This document shows positions 49,803 through 59,419 of a stretch of DNA of 61,011 nucleotides, piece by piece. The DNA is from CAZAPG01 sp964486935. Lineage in GTDB: Bacteria; Chloroflexota; Anaerolineae; 4572-78; J111. Position 1 is the first letter of the stretch. Every line of letters starts with the position of its first letter. The notes below the pieces were generated by a model. It was not told the DNA's origin and ran no database searches. It saw only the letters and a list, made by a program, of their open reading frames with translations. The position numbers and the translations under genes are program-made. Location: assembly GCA_964486935.1 (NCBI GenBank), contig CAZAPG010000046.1, positions 1-61,011 on the forward strand, read 5' to 3'.

Positions 49803-49836
49803 ATAAAAAAGCCGCCCCAACCAAAGGGCGGCTTTT
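49803..49836 (-). terminator. Intrinsic terminator of the zinc-ribbon gene
   Basis: Arms gccgccc (49811-49817) and gggcggc (49826-49832) with an 8-base loop. On the - strand the stem is followed by a run of T (complement of aaataaaaaa, 49801-49810), a standard Rho-independent terminator for the gene ending at 49852. Confidence 0.85.
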
Positions 49837-49851
49837 GCGTTAGATTTTCGC

Positions 49852-50376
49852 TTACACAAACAACAGCAGGGTGGGAACCAGCGATAGTTCATCCATTATA
49901 TCTTCGAGCAGTTCAGGGTCTGAACCAATGGCTCCGCCAACTACCAGCGAACAGCAACAGCAGCACAGCAAAACAATGGCAACGATAGCCACAATTATCA
50001 TCGTGCGATTTTTTCCGCCGCCGCTCTCTCCACCCCCAGAGAAGCTACTTCCCCCCTGGTTACCGCCACTCCCCCCGGCGACGGGCTGCACCGGGGGCGC
50101 GGCTTCCGGTTCTGGCTCCGGGGCGTCGTCTGAAGGCGCGCCGGCAGAGGCATCTTCCAGCGCCGCCGATAACTGAGCCTGGTCTACCGCCAGCGTTTTT
50201 GCTTCCTCCTCGGCCAGCAAACCGGCAGATGAGATGATGGTGGCGTCTTCATCGACCTGGCTAAATACCCGCTCTGCCTTAATGGCTTCGGCGGCCTGGT
50301 CTTCCAGGGGCGAGCCGCACTCGGCGCAAAAACGAGCATCGGCTTCATTTTCGGCGCCACAAGTTGGACAATTCAT
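49852..50376 (-). CDS. Zinc-ribbon protein with one membrane segment
   Basis: 174 residues; AAAGGA about 7 bases before ATG. An N-terminal zinc ribbon (CPTCGAE, then FCAECGSPL: CxxC-x12-CxxC) is followed by an acidic linker, a Pro/Gly/Ser-rich stretch and a TM segment (about 126-150) containing six consecutive Cys (IVLLCCCCCCSL). The C-terminus (about 25 residues) lies beyond the membrane. Such zinc-ribbon/TM proteins are common in Chloroflexota and unassigned. Confidence 0.75.
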   Translation of the reverse strand: MNCPTCGAENEADARFCAECGSPLEDQAAEAIKAERVFSQVDEDATIISSAGLLAEEEAKTLAVDQAQLSAALEDASAGAPSDDAPEPEPEAAPPVQPVAGGSGGNQGGSSFSGGGESGGGKNRTMIIVAIVAIVLLCCCCCSLVVGGAIGSDPELLEDIMDELSLVPTLLLFV

Positions 50377-50428
50377 ACTTTTTCCTTTGTGTGTGTGGAT
50401 TTAGATGACTATTTCGATTGACCACATT

Positions 50429-50458
50429 ATTTTATCAAAAGTTCGATATTTCAGCCAA
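50429..50458 (-). promoter_or_regulatory. Candidate promoter of the zinc-ribbon gene
   Basis: On the - strand TTGGCT (complement of 50453-50458) is 18 bases upstream of TAAAAT (complement of 50429-50434), 52 bases before the ATG at 50376. Confidence 0.45.
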
Positions 50459-50494
50459 ATTTAGGGTGAATACAAGCCGCTACCACCTAACAGG

Positions 50495-51913
50495 TTATGG
50501 GGATGGAACTTGAGTAGGCACAACAACCGGCGGCGGCCCTAGCGGGGGTAACGGCGTGGGCTGGGCCGGCGGAGCAAAGGTTGCGCCGCTATCAGAAATT
50601 TGCCGGTTGGCGGCGGTACAGGTGGCGACATCTACCCGCCGGTCAATTTTCCACTCGCCGGCCACCAGTTTCATCCGGTAGGCATAGGAGTCGGTTTCTC
50701 CGGGCAAAGGATTGCCCAGAACTACCTCAACGCAGTTGCTCTGAGGCACTACGCCGGCGTAGGTTACATCAATATTTGTTTCTTCTACGGGGGGGTAGTA
50801 ACGCAGCCGGGTAATCAGGATATTACTTTCGTTGTTGAAATTTCGCAGCCCAAAAAATTGAGCGTTTCCATTTTCAAATTCACAAAAGGCGCTTCGCCCC
50901 AATTCAGAGGGGGGTTCATTTTGACAATTTTCAACCGGAGCCAGAAAATCGCGCGGGTTCCACTCAACTTCGGCGTTGCGGCATAGCGAGTCATCGGTTG
51001 AGCCACAGGTGGCCGTATAAAAGGCCAGCACAATCTTTTCGGGAAAAGCGGTATTAAAAATGTCATTGGGCGGCTCTTGAAAAAAGTCAACCGTAGCCAG
51101 CCGGGGCGGGGCCAGCACAGTTGCGCCGGAGTTATCCCAATATGATTCGGTTTGGGGGTTATACTGATAAATAGCCCGCCACACCAGTTGGCTTCGCTCA
51201 AAACCCTCGCGGGAAATTACCGCAACTTCTTTAGACTCATCAATAAAACTTACGCCACCGCTCCCCCTGAAAAAACCAATCGAGTCATAGACCGTCGGCA
51301 CATCTTTGGGGGGTTCCCACTCTTGCGATTTATTTTCTGGCTTAAAGCGAAAAATTGAGAGTTCATTACTGCCTTTGACCAAAATCTCTTCGGGGCTTTC
51401 GGTAGCGGCGGCGGGGATTTGGGTAAACTCAAGGGAAATTTCGCTTTCGCTCAGATAATCTCTATCGGGCGGGCGAAGCTGATAGGGGAAAACAATCGGA
51501 GGGTTACCCCGGTCGTTATCATACACGGCCCCTAAAATGGGGCTTCTGCCGGTCTGCAGGTCGAAACGATAAAAGACCACCCACTCATTAAAGCCATCGC
51601 CGTCGGTATCGCGCCGGGTAACAGATTGAACTTCCAGGGTATTGGCCAGCCGGGGAGGGATAGCGTCGATAAAACTTACGTTAAATCGACCCCCAATGCG
51701 CCGTGAAATCTCTAAAATAATGCCCATTGGGTCGGTTCGGGTGATGATTAATGCAAAGGTAAGCACCGTGCCGGCAATCAGCGGAATCAATAGAAAATCC
51801 AAAAACATTATCCACAAATCGCCAAGGCCCAACACCGGCCCTCGACGCAGGGCAAAAATAACTGCGGTTAGCAGCAAAAGTAGCAAGAATACTAATCTCA
51901 AATCAAGGCCCAA
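50495..51913 (-). CDS. Membrane-anchored protein of unknown function
   Basis: 472 residues. TTG start at 51911-51913 is supported by AAGGAGG (complement of 51919-51925) five bases upstream. Two N-terminal TM segments (about 5-25 and 35-60) precede a soluble beta-rich region of about 400 residues with a DTDGDGFNEWVVFYRFD motif like calcium-binding or FG-GAP-type repeats. The C-terminus is Pro-rich (PPAQPTPLPPLGPPPVV). No enzymatic motif. The preceding promoter looks strong, so it is its own transcription unit. Confidence 0.75.
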   Translation of the reverse strand: MGLDLRLVFLLLLLLTAVIFALRRGPVLGLGDLWIMFLDFLLIPLIAGTVLTFALIITRTDPMGIILEISRRIGGRFNVSFIDAIPPRLANTLEVQSVTRRDTDGDGFNEWVVFYRFDLQTGRSPILGAVYDNDRGNPPIVFPYQLRPPDRDYLSESEISLEFTQIPAAATESPEEILVKGSNELSIFRFKPENKSQEWEPPKDVPTVYDSIGFFRGSGGVSFIDESKEVAVISREGFERSQLVWRAIYQYNPQTESYWDNSGATVLAPPRLATVDFFQEPPNDIFNTAFPEKIVLAFYTATCGSTDDSLCRNAEVEWNPRDFLAPVENCQNEPPSELGRSAFCEFENGNAQFFGLRNFNNESNILITRLRYYPPVEETNIDVTYAGVVPQSNCVEVVLGNPLPGETDSYAYRMKLVAGEWKIDRRVDVATCTAANRQISDSGATFAPPAQPTPLPPLGPPPVVVPTQVPSP

Positions 51914-51962
51914 AGCTGCCTCCTTGGTAATTCGCGTTCCTCATGCCTAGCTTTCCGTATCC

Positions 51963-51991
51963 ATTGTACCCAAGATAGACATAAAGTGCAA
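51963..51991 (-). promoter_or_regulatory. Promoter of the membrane-anchored unknown gene
   Basis: On the - strand TTGCAC (complement of 51986-51991), 17 bases, TACAAT (complement of 51963-51968): a near-consensus sigma-70-type promoter, 49 bases before the TTG start at 51913 and followed by a strong ribosome site. A second TTGACA-like box lies just upstream (about 51999-52004). Confidence 0.7.
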
Positions 51992-52067
51992 GCTGATTAT
52001 GTCAAAAAGAGGTGGGGGTAACGTTGTGCTTCTTTGTGTTTGAGCCGGCCACTTGAATAGGCAACTT

Positions 52068-54512
52068 CTATGGAGCGGTTGATGCCTTTTTTGAGGTTGT
52101 TGCAACTTTGGGCAAAGCGGTGGATTTTCTGGCCTTCTTTTTTTCAACCAGCAAAGCGGTGTTCAGCACGTCTTTCATATTATCAACAAAGATTATCTTC
52201 AACTCGCGCTGAACTTTTTTGGGGATATCGACCATATCTTTTTTATTTTTGAACGGCACAATGACCGTGTCGATGCCGGCCCGGTGAGCGGCTAGCACTT
52301 TTTCTTTGAAGCCGCCAATTGGCAGCACTTTGCCACGCAGGGTGATTTCGCCGGTCATGGCCACGTTGTGGCGCACCTTAAAATCAGAAAAGGCCGAAAT
52401 GAGCGCCGTGGCCATGGTGATTCCGGCGCTGGGGCCATCTTTGGGAACTGCGCCTTCGGGAACGTGCAGGTGAATATCGTAATTTTCAAAATATGAAGGT
52501 TTGATGCCGTACTCTTTGGCGTGCGTGCGGGTGTAAGAAAGCGCGGCCTGCACCGATTCTTGCATAATATCGCCCAGTTGGCCGGTTAGCGTAAGCTGGC
52601 CTTTGCCGGGCATCAGGGTAACTTCTATGGGCATTACGTCGCCGCCGGCTTCGGTGTAGGCAATGCCGGTGGCCACGCCTATCTGGTCCTGGTCGTCAAT
52701 TTTTTGCTCGGTGAAGGGCGGCGGCCCTAAATATTTATTGAGCGACTGCCGGGTGATAATTTTGGGGATGTCTTTGTTTTCGGCCAGGCGGCGAGTCAAT
52801 TTGCGGCAAATCTGGCCAATTTCTCGTTCCAGGTTACGCACGCCGGCCTCGTAGGTGTATTCTCTGATAATGCCTTGCAGCGCGCTATCGGCAATTTTTA
52901 GCGACACATCTTCCAGCCCGTGCTCTTCAATTTGGCGGGGAATGAGAAACTGCCGGGCAATTTGCACCTTTTCTTCTTCAATATAGCCAGAAAATTCAAT
53001 TACCTCCATACGGTCGCGCAGGGCCGGCGGAATGGTATCCAGGATATTGGCGGTGGTAATGAACATTACTTTTGACAGGTCATAAGGAATTTCAAGATAA
53101 TGGTCGGAAAAGCTGTCATTCTGCTCCGGGTCCAGCGCCTCAAGCAGGGCGGCGCTGGGGTCGCCCCGAAAATCTGCGCCAACCTTGTCAATTTCATCGA
53201 GCATAAAAACCGGGTTGATGGTTCCGGCGCGGCGCATGCTCTGGAGGATGCGCCCCGGCAGCGCGCCAATGTAGGTGCGGCGATGGCCTCGAATTTCGGC
53301 TTCGTCGCGAATACCGCCCAGGCTAATTCGCACAAACTCGCGGCCCAGCGCTTCGGCAATTGAGCGCCCCAGCGAAGTTTTGCCCGTTCCGGGCGGCCCC
53401 ACAAAACAAAGAATGGGGGAACGCATTTTATCCTTGGCTCGCTGCCGCACAGCAATGTATTCGATAATTCGCTCTTTGGCTTTGGGAATGCCAAAGTGAT
53501 TATTATCCAGCACTTTAGCCACGTGAGAAATGTCGGTGTTGTCTTCTGACTCTTTGAGCCAGGGTAGCTCGATAATCCAATCCAGGTAGGTACGGATGAT
53601 GCCTACCTCTGGCGCGGCGGGCGGCATCATCGCCAGCCGACTCAGCTCTTTATCGGCCTTGGCGCGAGCTTCTTCGGGCAGTTGGGTAGTTATTAACTTT
53701 TCGCGCAATTCGTTGACTTCGGCCAACTGCGAGTCCATCTCGCCCAACTCATTCTGAATAATCCGCATCTGCTCGCGCAAAAAATATTCGCGCTGGCCTT
53801 TATCAACTTCTTGTTGCACCTGGTCTTGAATTTGAGACTCAAGCTCCAGCACGTCTAACTCTTGGGCCAGCATAATGCTTAACTGTTGCAAGCGGGTGGG
53901 CGGGTCGATGGTATCTAAAATTTGCTGGCGCTGCTCAATATCAAAATCCATCACCGAAGTTACCATATCGGCCAGCCAGCCGGGGTCGTCAATGTTCATG
54001 GCGGCCACGTAAGCATCATCGGGCACGTTGCGACTGAGTTGCACGCACTTTTCAAACAAGGCCAGTACCGCCCGCATGAGCGCCTCGGACGAGAGGGACT
54101 TTTCGTTCTCTTCAAACAAGCGACGAATTTTCACTTTGGGATAGGGTTTCTCCTGCACGTAATCCAGAATTTCTACGCGGTGAATCCCCTGAACCAACAC
54201 ATTATTGCTGCCATCGGGCATTTTTAGCATACGGCCAACCACAACTTCGGTGCCAACGGTGTACAGGTCTTCGGGGTTGGGGTCTTCTATTTCGGCATCG
54301 CGTTGGGTGACAACTACAATCTGGCTATTTTCGGTTAAGGCGGCTTCTAAGGCCAGCAGCGATATTTTGCGGCCAACAAACAAAGGCGTCAGCATACGCG
54401 GAAAGACCACCGTATCACGTACAGGTAATAAGGGGAGTTCGGCTTCTATTTCGCTGGTATCAATCAGCGTTTCAAAATCCTTGTCTGAGGGTATCATAAT
54501 AACTGAACGCAC
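52068..54512 (-). CDS. lon: Lon ATP-dependent protease
   Basis: 814 residues from GTG 54512; ATG 54497 (codon 6) is an alternative and neither has a clear ribosome site. An N-terminal Lon substrate domain (LPLLPVRDTVVFPRMLTPLF), AAA+ domain with Walker A GPPGTGKT and FMLDEIDK, and a C-terminal protease with the Ser-Lys dyad (S695 in PKDGPSAGIT, K738 in the GGFKEK segment). Full-length LonA organisation. It removes damaged and regulatory proteins in the cytoplasm. It is the last gene of a metG-folC-lon operon, 14 bases after folC. Confidence 0.97.
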   Translation of the reverse strand: MRSVIMIPSDKDFETLIDTSEIEAELPLLPVRDTVVFPRMLTPLFVGRKISLLALEAALTENSQIVVVTQRDAEIEDPNPEDLYTVGTEVVVGRMLKMPDGSNNVLVQGIHRVEILDYVQEKPYPKVKIRRLFEENEKSLSSEALMRAVLALFEKCVQLSRNVPDDAYVAAMNIDDPGWLADMVTSVMDFDIEQRQQILDTIDPPTRLQQLSIMLAQELDVLELESQIQDQVQQEVDKGQREYFLREQMRIIQNELGEMDSQLAEVNELREKLITTQLPEEARAKADKELSRLAMMPPAAPEVGIIRTYLDWIIELPWLKESEDNTDISHVAKVLDNNHFGIPKAKERIIEYIAVRQRAKDKMRSPILCFVGPPGTGKTSLGRSIAEALGREFVRISLGGIRDEAEIRGHRRTYIGALPGRILQSMRRAGTINPVFMLDEIDKVGADFRGDPSAALLEALDPEQNDSFSDHYLEIPYDLSKVMFITTANILDTIPPALRDRMEVIEFSGYIEEEKVQIARQFLIPRQIEEHGLEDVSLKIADSALQGIIREYTYEAGVRNLEREIGQICRKLTRRLAENKDIPKIITRQSLNKYLGPPPFTEQKIDDQDQIGVATGIAYTEAGGDVMPIEVTLMPGKGQLTLTGQLGDIMQESVQAALSYTRTHAKEYGIKPSYFENYDIHLHVPEGAVPKDGPSAGITMATALISAFSDFKVRHNVAMTGEITLRGKVLPIGGFKEKVLAAHRAGIDTVIVPFKNKKDMVDIPKKVQRELKIIFVDNMKDVLNTALLVEKKKARKSTALPKVATTSKKASTAP

Positions 54513-54526
54513 TCCGGCTTAATTTT

Positions 54527-55912
54527 TTACAGCGGCGTCAACGCGCCAGATAAATATTTTTCCGCTTCTTTTAGCAACCTGGGCGTGGGATACCAATATT
54601 CTCTAATATCGCCCACCAGATATAATGAGCCAGTCACCCAGACCAAATCATCGGGAGCAGCCAGGCTCAGGGCTAATTGAACCGCTTCCAGCGGGTCGGG
54701 CACAATCTGGATTTCTAAATTTGGATTGATATCTTTTGACAGCCCGGCCAGGGTTTGGGGACTCATCGGCTCCCACAACCCTTTAACCAGAAATTCGGTT
54801 AAGATGAGCGTTTTGACCCCTTTTAAGGCAAAGGGCAAAACATCTTCGGCGGCCTTATCCGATTTTAACGACAGCACCACAATGCGCTCTTTATCGGCAT
54901 AATCGGTGTTGATAATTTCATGGGCGGCCTTCATTTTTTCCGGGTTGTGAGCGCCATCTAAAATGACCAGCGGATTTTGCTGCATCACTTCCATTCTACC
55001 GGGGATACGGGCCAGGTCAAGCCCGTGCCGCACGGCTGTTTCGGGCACATCAAAACCGGGTAACGCCTCAACCGCCGCCACCGCGCAGGCCGCGTTGGCT
55101 ATTTGAAAACCGCCCTTCATCCCCAATTTCAGTTTCTTATAGCTGCGAGATGGCAGCGAAAGCGTAAAGCAGTCGTCGCCATGAATTTGGTAGTCAAAAT
55201 CCTGGCCGTGCTGCCAGAGGGTGGCGTTTTTAGCCTGGCTACGTTCGGCCACAATCTGGCGCGGCCCCGGCTGCCGCACCCCGCTGATTACCCGGCGGTT
55301 AGCTTTGATGATACCGGCTTTATCGCTAATGATTTTTTCGAGCGTGTCGCCCAAAATGGCGGTGTGGTCAAAACCCACATTGGTCAACACGGCCACTTCG
55401 CTGTTAATCACGTTGGTCGCGTCAATAGAGCCGCCCAATCCCACCTCGATGACGGCAATATCCACGGCTTCTTGCTGAAACAGACAAAACGCCAGGGCCA
55501 CCATTGCCTCAAAATAACTGGGCGCGCCAAACGGATTTTCGGCCCGCACCTGCTCAATGGCCGGTTTGATGTCATTGAAAATTTGCGCCAGACGGGTGGT
55601 GCTGGCAACCTGATTATTAATTTGGTGACGCTCGTTCAAAATTTGAAGGTGCGGCGAAAGGTGCAGACCGGTTTTGTAGCCCGCCTGGGCCAGGATGGTA
55701 GCCGCCATCGTAGCGGTTGACCCCTTGCCCGACGTGCCGCCCACGTGAATGGTGGGGTAAGTATGCTGCGGATTGCCCAACAATTCCATTAAATGGACAA
55801 TCCGCTCCAGGCGCAAATTGATGGCGGCGCTAAAGCGCACCGGCCCAATCAGCGCCGAAAATTCTGCCTCCAGCCCCAGGTAAAGCTCAATAAGTTTGTC
55901 GTCGGTTATCAT
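54527..55912 (-). CDS. folC: Folylpolyglutamate/dihydrofolate synthase
   Basis: 461 residues. The P-loop GGTSGKGST, the LHLSPHLQILNER motif and VIEVGLGGSIDATNV are the Mur-ligase-like FolC signatures; VILDGAHNPEKM is in the C-terminal domain. It adds glutamate to (dihydro)folates in the cytoplasm. Length and motifs are normal. It lies between metG and lon on the same strand, with 39 bases to metG. Confidence 0.95.
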   Translation of the reverse strand: MITDDKLIELYLGLEAEFSALIGPVRFSAAINLRLERIVHLMELLGNPQHTYPTIHVGGTSGKGSTATMAATILAQAGYKTGLHLSPHLQILNERHQINNQVASTTRLAQIFNDIKPAIEQVRAENPFGAPSYFEAMVALAFCLFQQEAVDIAVIEVGLGGSIDATNVINSEVAVLTNVGFDHTAILGDTLEKIISDKAGIIKANRRVISGVRQPGPRQIVAERSQAKNATLWQHGQDFDYQIHGDDCFTLSLPSRSYKKLKLGMKGGFQIANAACAVAAVEALPGFDVPETAVRHGLDLARIPGRMEVMQQNPLVILDGAHNPEKMKAAHEIINTDYADKERIVVLSLKSDKAAEDVLPFALKGVKTLILTEFLVKGLWEPMSPQTLAGLSKDINPNLEIQIVPDPLEAVQLALSLAAPDDLVWVTGSLYLVGDIREYWYPTPRLLKEAEKYLSGALTPL

Positions 55913-55951
55913 AAGTTTTTTATCAACACACCGCCTACGCCAAATGCGAAT

Positions 55952-57736
55952 TTAAGCCTTTAATAAACGCCTAATTTCCTGTTCGGCGAGTTCGGGTTCT
56001 AATTTTTTAAAGAGTGGTTCGGGCTGGCGCAGCGGCTGCCCCGGCGGCAGTTGGCCTGGCTGCCAGCGGCCTACGGCCTGGCTGTTATCGTAGCGCAGGG
56101 CCACGTGCTCGCGCCCATTTTCCTCAACAAAAGATTGGGTAAACTGGCGTCCAAAAAGCTGCCCCTGATAGCCCAAATATTCGTGCAGCTTTTGGCAGGT
56201 GTGCGGCAAAAAGGGCGCAAACAAAATTTTAAGGTTGTCGATGACCCGCAGCGCCACGTAAATGGAAGTTCCGGCCCCGGCCGGGTCCTCTTTAATGGCT
56301 TTCCAGGGGGCTTTGCCATCCAAATACACATTCACGGCGCGGGCCAGCCGCATGGCTTCTTCCTGGGCGCTTTTGAGTTTGACGGCGGCCAGCAGCTCGC
56401 CCACTGAGCCGAAACCGGCTTCCACGGCGGCAATAATTTGCCGGTCGGCTTCATCCAGCCCGGCGGGGCCAATGGGGGGCACTTTACCATCAAAGCGTTT
56501 ATAAGCAAAACCCAGCACCCGGTTAACCAGATTGCCCCAGGCGGCCACCAACTCATCGTTGTTGCGGCGGACAAAATCGGTAAAGGTAAAGTCGGTGTCA
56601 CGGCTTTCGGGGGCAATGGCGTTCAGATAAAAACGGATGGGGTCGGGGTCGTATCGCTGCAACAGGTCGGGCGCCCAAATGGCCCAGTTGCGGCTGGTGC
56701 TCAACTTTTCGCCTTCCATATTCAGGTATTCGTTGGCGGGCACATCGTAGGGCAGGTTAAGCTGCTTATGGGGGTCATCCTCGTACAGCCGCCGGCCCGT
56801 GGCTATCAATTCGGCGGGCCAGATAACCGCGTGAAAAGGAATATTATCTTTGCCAATAAAATAGTAGGTTTTGGCCGATGGGTTGTACCACCACTCTTTC
56901 CACTTTTCCGGTTGACCCGCATTTTTGGCCCACTCGACGCTGGCGCTGAAATAACCAATCACGGCCTCAAACCATACATACAGCCGTTTGCTCTCGTAGC
57001 CCGGCAGCGGCACCAGTATACCCCACTCGATATCGCGGGTGATGGCCCGTCCTTTTAGCCCATCTTTGGCGTATTGCAAGCTAAAGTTGATAACGTTAGG
57101 CCGCCAGTGTTCTTTATTATGGCTCAGGTAGTCCAGAATATCCTCGTTGAGCCGGGCCAAATCCAGATAAAAATGCTCAGTTTCGCGCAGCACCGGCGTG
57201 GAGCCATCGTTTTTGCTGCGCGGATTGATTAAATCCGTCGGGTCCAGCAGCGATTTGCAATTGTCGCACTGGTCGCCGCGCGCGCCCTCATAACCGCAAA
57301 CCGGGCAGGTACCCTCGATGTACCGGTCGGGCAAAAAGCGGCCCTCGGTTTCGGAGTAAAATTGCTGCTCGGTGTGCTTGTAGAGAAAGCCATTGTTGTG
57401 GCAGGCCATAAATATATCTTGCGATACCCGATGGTGGTTTTCGGTGTCGGTGTGGGTAAACAGGTCATACGTAACGCCAATGTGTTGAAAGGTTTCCAGA
57501 AAACGCAGGTGAAAACGTTCAAACACCTCCAGGGGCGACACGCCTTCGGCGTCGGCCCGCAGGGTGATGGGCGTACCGTGCGAGTCGGAGCCGGAGACCA
57601 TCAGCACATTGTTACCTTTAAGCCGATGATAGCGGGCAAAGATATCGGGCGGCAAATAGGCCCCGGCCAGATGTCCAATATGCAAATCGCCATTGGCGTA
57701 GGGCCAGGCTGTGCAAACTAAAATATTCTCGGTCAT
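55952..57736 (-). CDS. metG: Methionyl-tRNA synthetase
   Basis: 594 residues. HIGH motif in NGDLHIGHLAG (about 15-25), zinc knuckle CPVCGYEGARGDQC-DNC (about 143-160), KMSKS variant KLSTS (about 346-350), and an anticodon-binding helical domain, without the C-terminal tRNA-binding OB extension of some bacterial enzymes. It charges tRNA-Met. It is the first gene of the operon with folC and lon, with an extended -10 promoter and a hairpin in its leader. Confidence 0.96.
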   Translation of the reverse strand: MTENILVCTAWPYANGDLHIGHLAGAYLPPDIFARYHRLKGNNVLMVSGSDSHGTPITLRADAEGVSPLEVFERFHLRFLETFQHIGVTYDLFTHTDTENHHRVSQDIFMACHNNGFLYKHTEQQFYSETEGRFLPDRYIEGTCPVCGYEGARGDQCDNCKSLLDPTDLINPRSKNDGSTPVLRETEHFYLDLARLNEDILDYLSHNKEHWRPNVINFSLQYAKDGLKGRAITRDIEWGILVPLPGYESKRLYVWFEAVIGYFSASVEWAKNAGQPEKWKEWWYNPSAKTYYFIGKDNIPFHAVIWPAELIATGRRLYEDDPHKQLNLPYDVPANEYLNMEGEKLSTSRNWAIWAPDLLQRYDPDPIRFYLNAIAPESRDTDFTFTDFVRRNNDELVAAWGNLVNRVLGFAYKRFDGKVPPIGPAGLDEADRQIIAAVEAGFGSVGELLAAVKLKSAQEEAMRLARAVNVYLDGKAPWKAIKEDPAGAGTSIYVALRVIDNLKILFAPFLPHTCQKLHEYLGYQGQLFGRQFTQSFVEENGREHVALRYDNSQAVGRWQPGQLPPGQPLRQPEPLFKKLEPELAEQEIRRLLKA

Positions 57737-57774
57737 TCAGATAAATCCCTTTTGGCCTGCTGGCTACAAATTTT

Positions 57775-57804
57775 CAGCGTTCAACCGGTTGTGGCTGAAC
57801 GCTG
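57775..57804 (-). promoter_or_regulatory. Hairpin in the metG leader
   Basis: Nine-base arms cagcgttca (57775-57783) and tgaacgctg (57796-57804). On the - strand it lies between the promoter and the metG ATG. There is no T-run and no T-box core motif was seen, so a terminator or T-box is not supported. Confidence 0.4.
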
Positions 57805-57817
57805 GCAGTTAGAGTTG

Positions 57818-57826
57818 ATTATACCA
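57818..57826 (-). promoter_or_regulatory. Extended -10 promoter of the metG operon
   Basis: On the - strand TGGTATAAT (complement of 57818-57826) is a consensus extended -10 box; the -35 region (TTAAAT, complement of 57841-57846, 17-base spacing) is weak, as expected for this promoter type. It gives a leader of about 75 bases. Confidence 0.6.
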
Positions 57827-57862
57827 CAATCGTTAAGCCGATTTAAATTGGCGAGCCGGCGC

Positions 57863-59323
57863 TTATGGATAATTCCAGGTTTGCCACTCGATGGTCAGGT
57901 TCAGGGCCACATCCCACTCGGAAATCACAAAGCGGCCAAAGCGGCCCTGGCTGGTTTTGTAGCAGCCCCGCACCGGCGATGAGCCATCGACGCCGGAGAT
58001 GGGTTTGTCGTAAGCGGCGGTTTGACAATCCTGAAACGTAATATCGCTGTATGATTTGTTGATGAGCGTGCCGGTGGCCCCGTTCAAGGCCAGAAATTGC
58101 CGGGCCTGGCCGCTCCATTGAAAATCTGTATCGGTATTTGAGTCGGGCTGCACCAATCCCTGGTCAAAATCAAGAAATTGATTGTTGGCAATCCGCACCT
58201 TGCCGTCTCGCAGTACCGGCGGGGGGGTGGGGCCGGGGCTGCTAATTTTGATGGTCACTTCGGCAATGGTTTCGCCGGCCTCGTTGCGGGCTACCAGGGT
58301 GTATTTGGTTTCTTTTTGAGGCGATACGGTTTTGCTGCCCGGCGCGGCCACGCCCTCTTCATTGCCATCAAAACGCAAATAGGCGGCCTGGGCGTTGGCT
58401 AAATCCCAACTGAGGGTCACGCTCTCGCCGGCCTTAATCTCGTACCGGTCGGCGGTAAAGCTGAAAATCGTCGGCTTTAAGTTTTGCGGCGCAGGCGTTG
58501 GCGAAGGCGGCGGGCTGGTGGGTGTTGGCGCAGCGACCTGCTCCAGCGGCGGCGCCTGCGCCACAGCGACGCCCTGAGCACTGGCGGCGGTTGAAAATTC
58601 TGACCCGGCGGCTACCCAACCCCGGTCGCCCCGGTCGGATTGAAACTCAATTTGCCACCAGGCCGAAAGTTCATCGCGCCCGGTAATGCGGGCGGTCTGG
58701 TTGATGGCTAACTGGCCCACCACCGGGTAATCTGTGCTTGGCCCCAGCCGCACGTTCAGTCGCACCAGGGCGGTTACAAGGGGCTGGCTGGCGGTCAAAT
58801 CAATCTGCGGCGTGGGCGTGTCGGTGGGCAACGGCGGAAAAAGCGGCGTTACCGCTGCCGGGGTGGGCGTGGGCGTATCGGGCGCTAATATGGGCGTGAC
58901 CGTCGGGTCAATCTGACTTGCCGCCGGAGAAACCAGCACAAAAATTTGGGCCGGGTCGCTGGCAACATTGTCAACATTAAAGGCCTGCAATTCGATAACG
59001 TGGCTGCCGCCGGCTTGCGGCTGCCAGCGATAGCTGGCCGTGTAGGAGTTTACCGGCGGGCTGACCGGCTCGACCAACACCGCTTCGCCATCAACCACCA
59101 GTTCTACCTGGTTAACGCCCTTAACATCGGCCGCAGTAAAGGTAATCAATACATCCTGACCCACCGAAAAGTTACTGTTTGAGGCGGGAGAAGTAATGTT
59201 TGCCACGGGCTTGTCGGCCTGCGTGGTTTGGCCGCCGGAACCGCTGTTACAGGCGGCAACCAAAACCAGGGCAACAAAAAGTAGCATTGATATTAATATT
59301 CTATTGGCGATTCCGTTGTTCAT
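57863..59323 (-). CDS. Lipoprotein with Ig-like and SH3b domains
   Basis: 486 residues. Lipobox (LVAAC, about residue 25), an Ig-like module (about 45-130, NSNFSVGQDVLITF), a Thr/Pro linker, an SH3b domain (about 190-245; VRLNVRLGPSTDYPVVGQL, WWQIEFQSDRGDRGWVA), another Ig-like module (about 285-370, EIKAGESVTLSWDL) and an unrecognised C-terminal domain with two Cys (DCQTA, GCYKTS). SH3b domains bind cell-wall peptides. It is the first gene downstream of the glycosyltransferase terminator. Confidence 0.82.
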   Translation of the reverse strand: MNNGIANRILISMLLFVALVLVAACNSGSGGQTTQADKPVANITSPASNSNFSVGQDVLITFTAADVKGVNQVELVVDGEAVLVEPVSPPVNSYTASYRWQPQAGGSHVIELQAFNVDNVASDPAQIFVLVSPAASQIDPTVTPILAPDTPTPTPAAVTPLFPPLPTDTPTPQIDLTASQPLVTALVRLNVRLGPSTDYPVVGQLAINQTARITGRDELSAWWQIEFQSDRGDRGWVAAGSEFSTAASAQGVAVAQAPPLEQVAAPTPTSPPPSPTPAPQNLKPTIFSFTADRYEIKAGESVTLSWDLANAQAAYLRFDGNEEGVAAPGSKTVSPQKETKYTLVARNEAGETIAEVTIKISSPGPTPPPVLRDGKVRIANNQFLDFDQGLVQPDSNTDTDFQWSGQARQFLALNGATGTLINKSYSDITFQDCQTAAYDKPISGVDGSSPVRGCYKTSQGRFGRFVISEWDVALNLTIEWQTWNYP

Positions 59324-59364
59324 TAAAATGCGTCCTGCGGAAATTGAACCCAGAAAAACAAAAA

Positions 59365-59384
59365 TGGCGTAGCGCGCTACACCA
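59365..59384 (-). terminator. Terminator of the glycosyltransferase gene
   Basis: A near-perfect palindrome around gtagcgcgctac (stem 59365-59384, one G-U/mismatch). On the - strand it is followed by a T-rich tract (complement of gaaaaacaaaaa, 59353-59364), typical of an intrinsic terminator. Confidence 0.7.
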
Positions 59385-59419
59385 ATTTTTTATGGTAGAT
59401 TCATTTTAACGTTCATCGC

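Noticed and set aside
57775..57804. T-box riboswitch before metG
   Set aside because: No TGGnACCGCG-type T-box core and no competing terminator were found in the 75-base leader.
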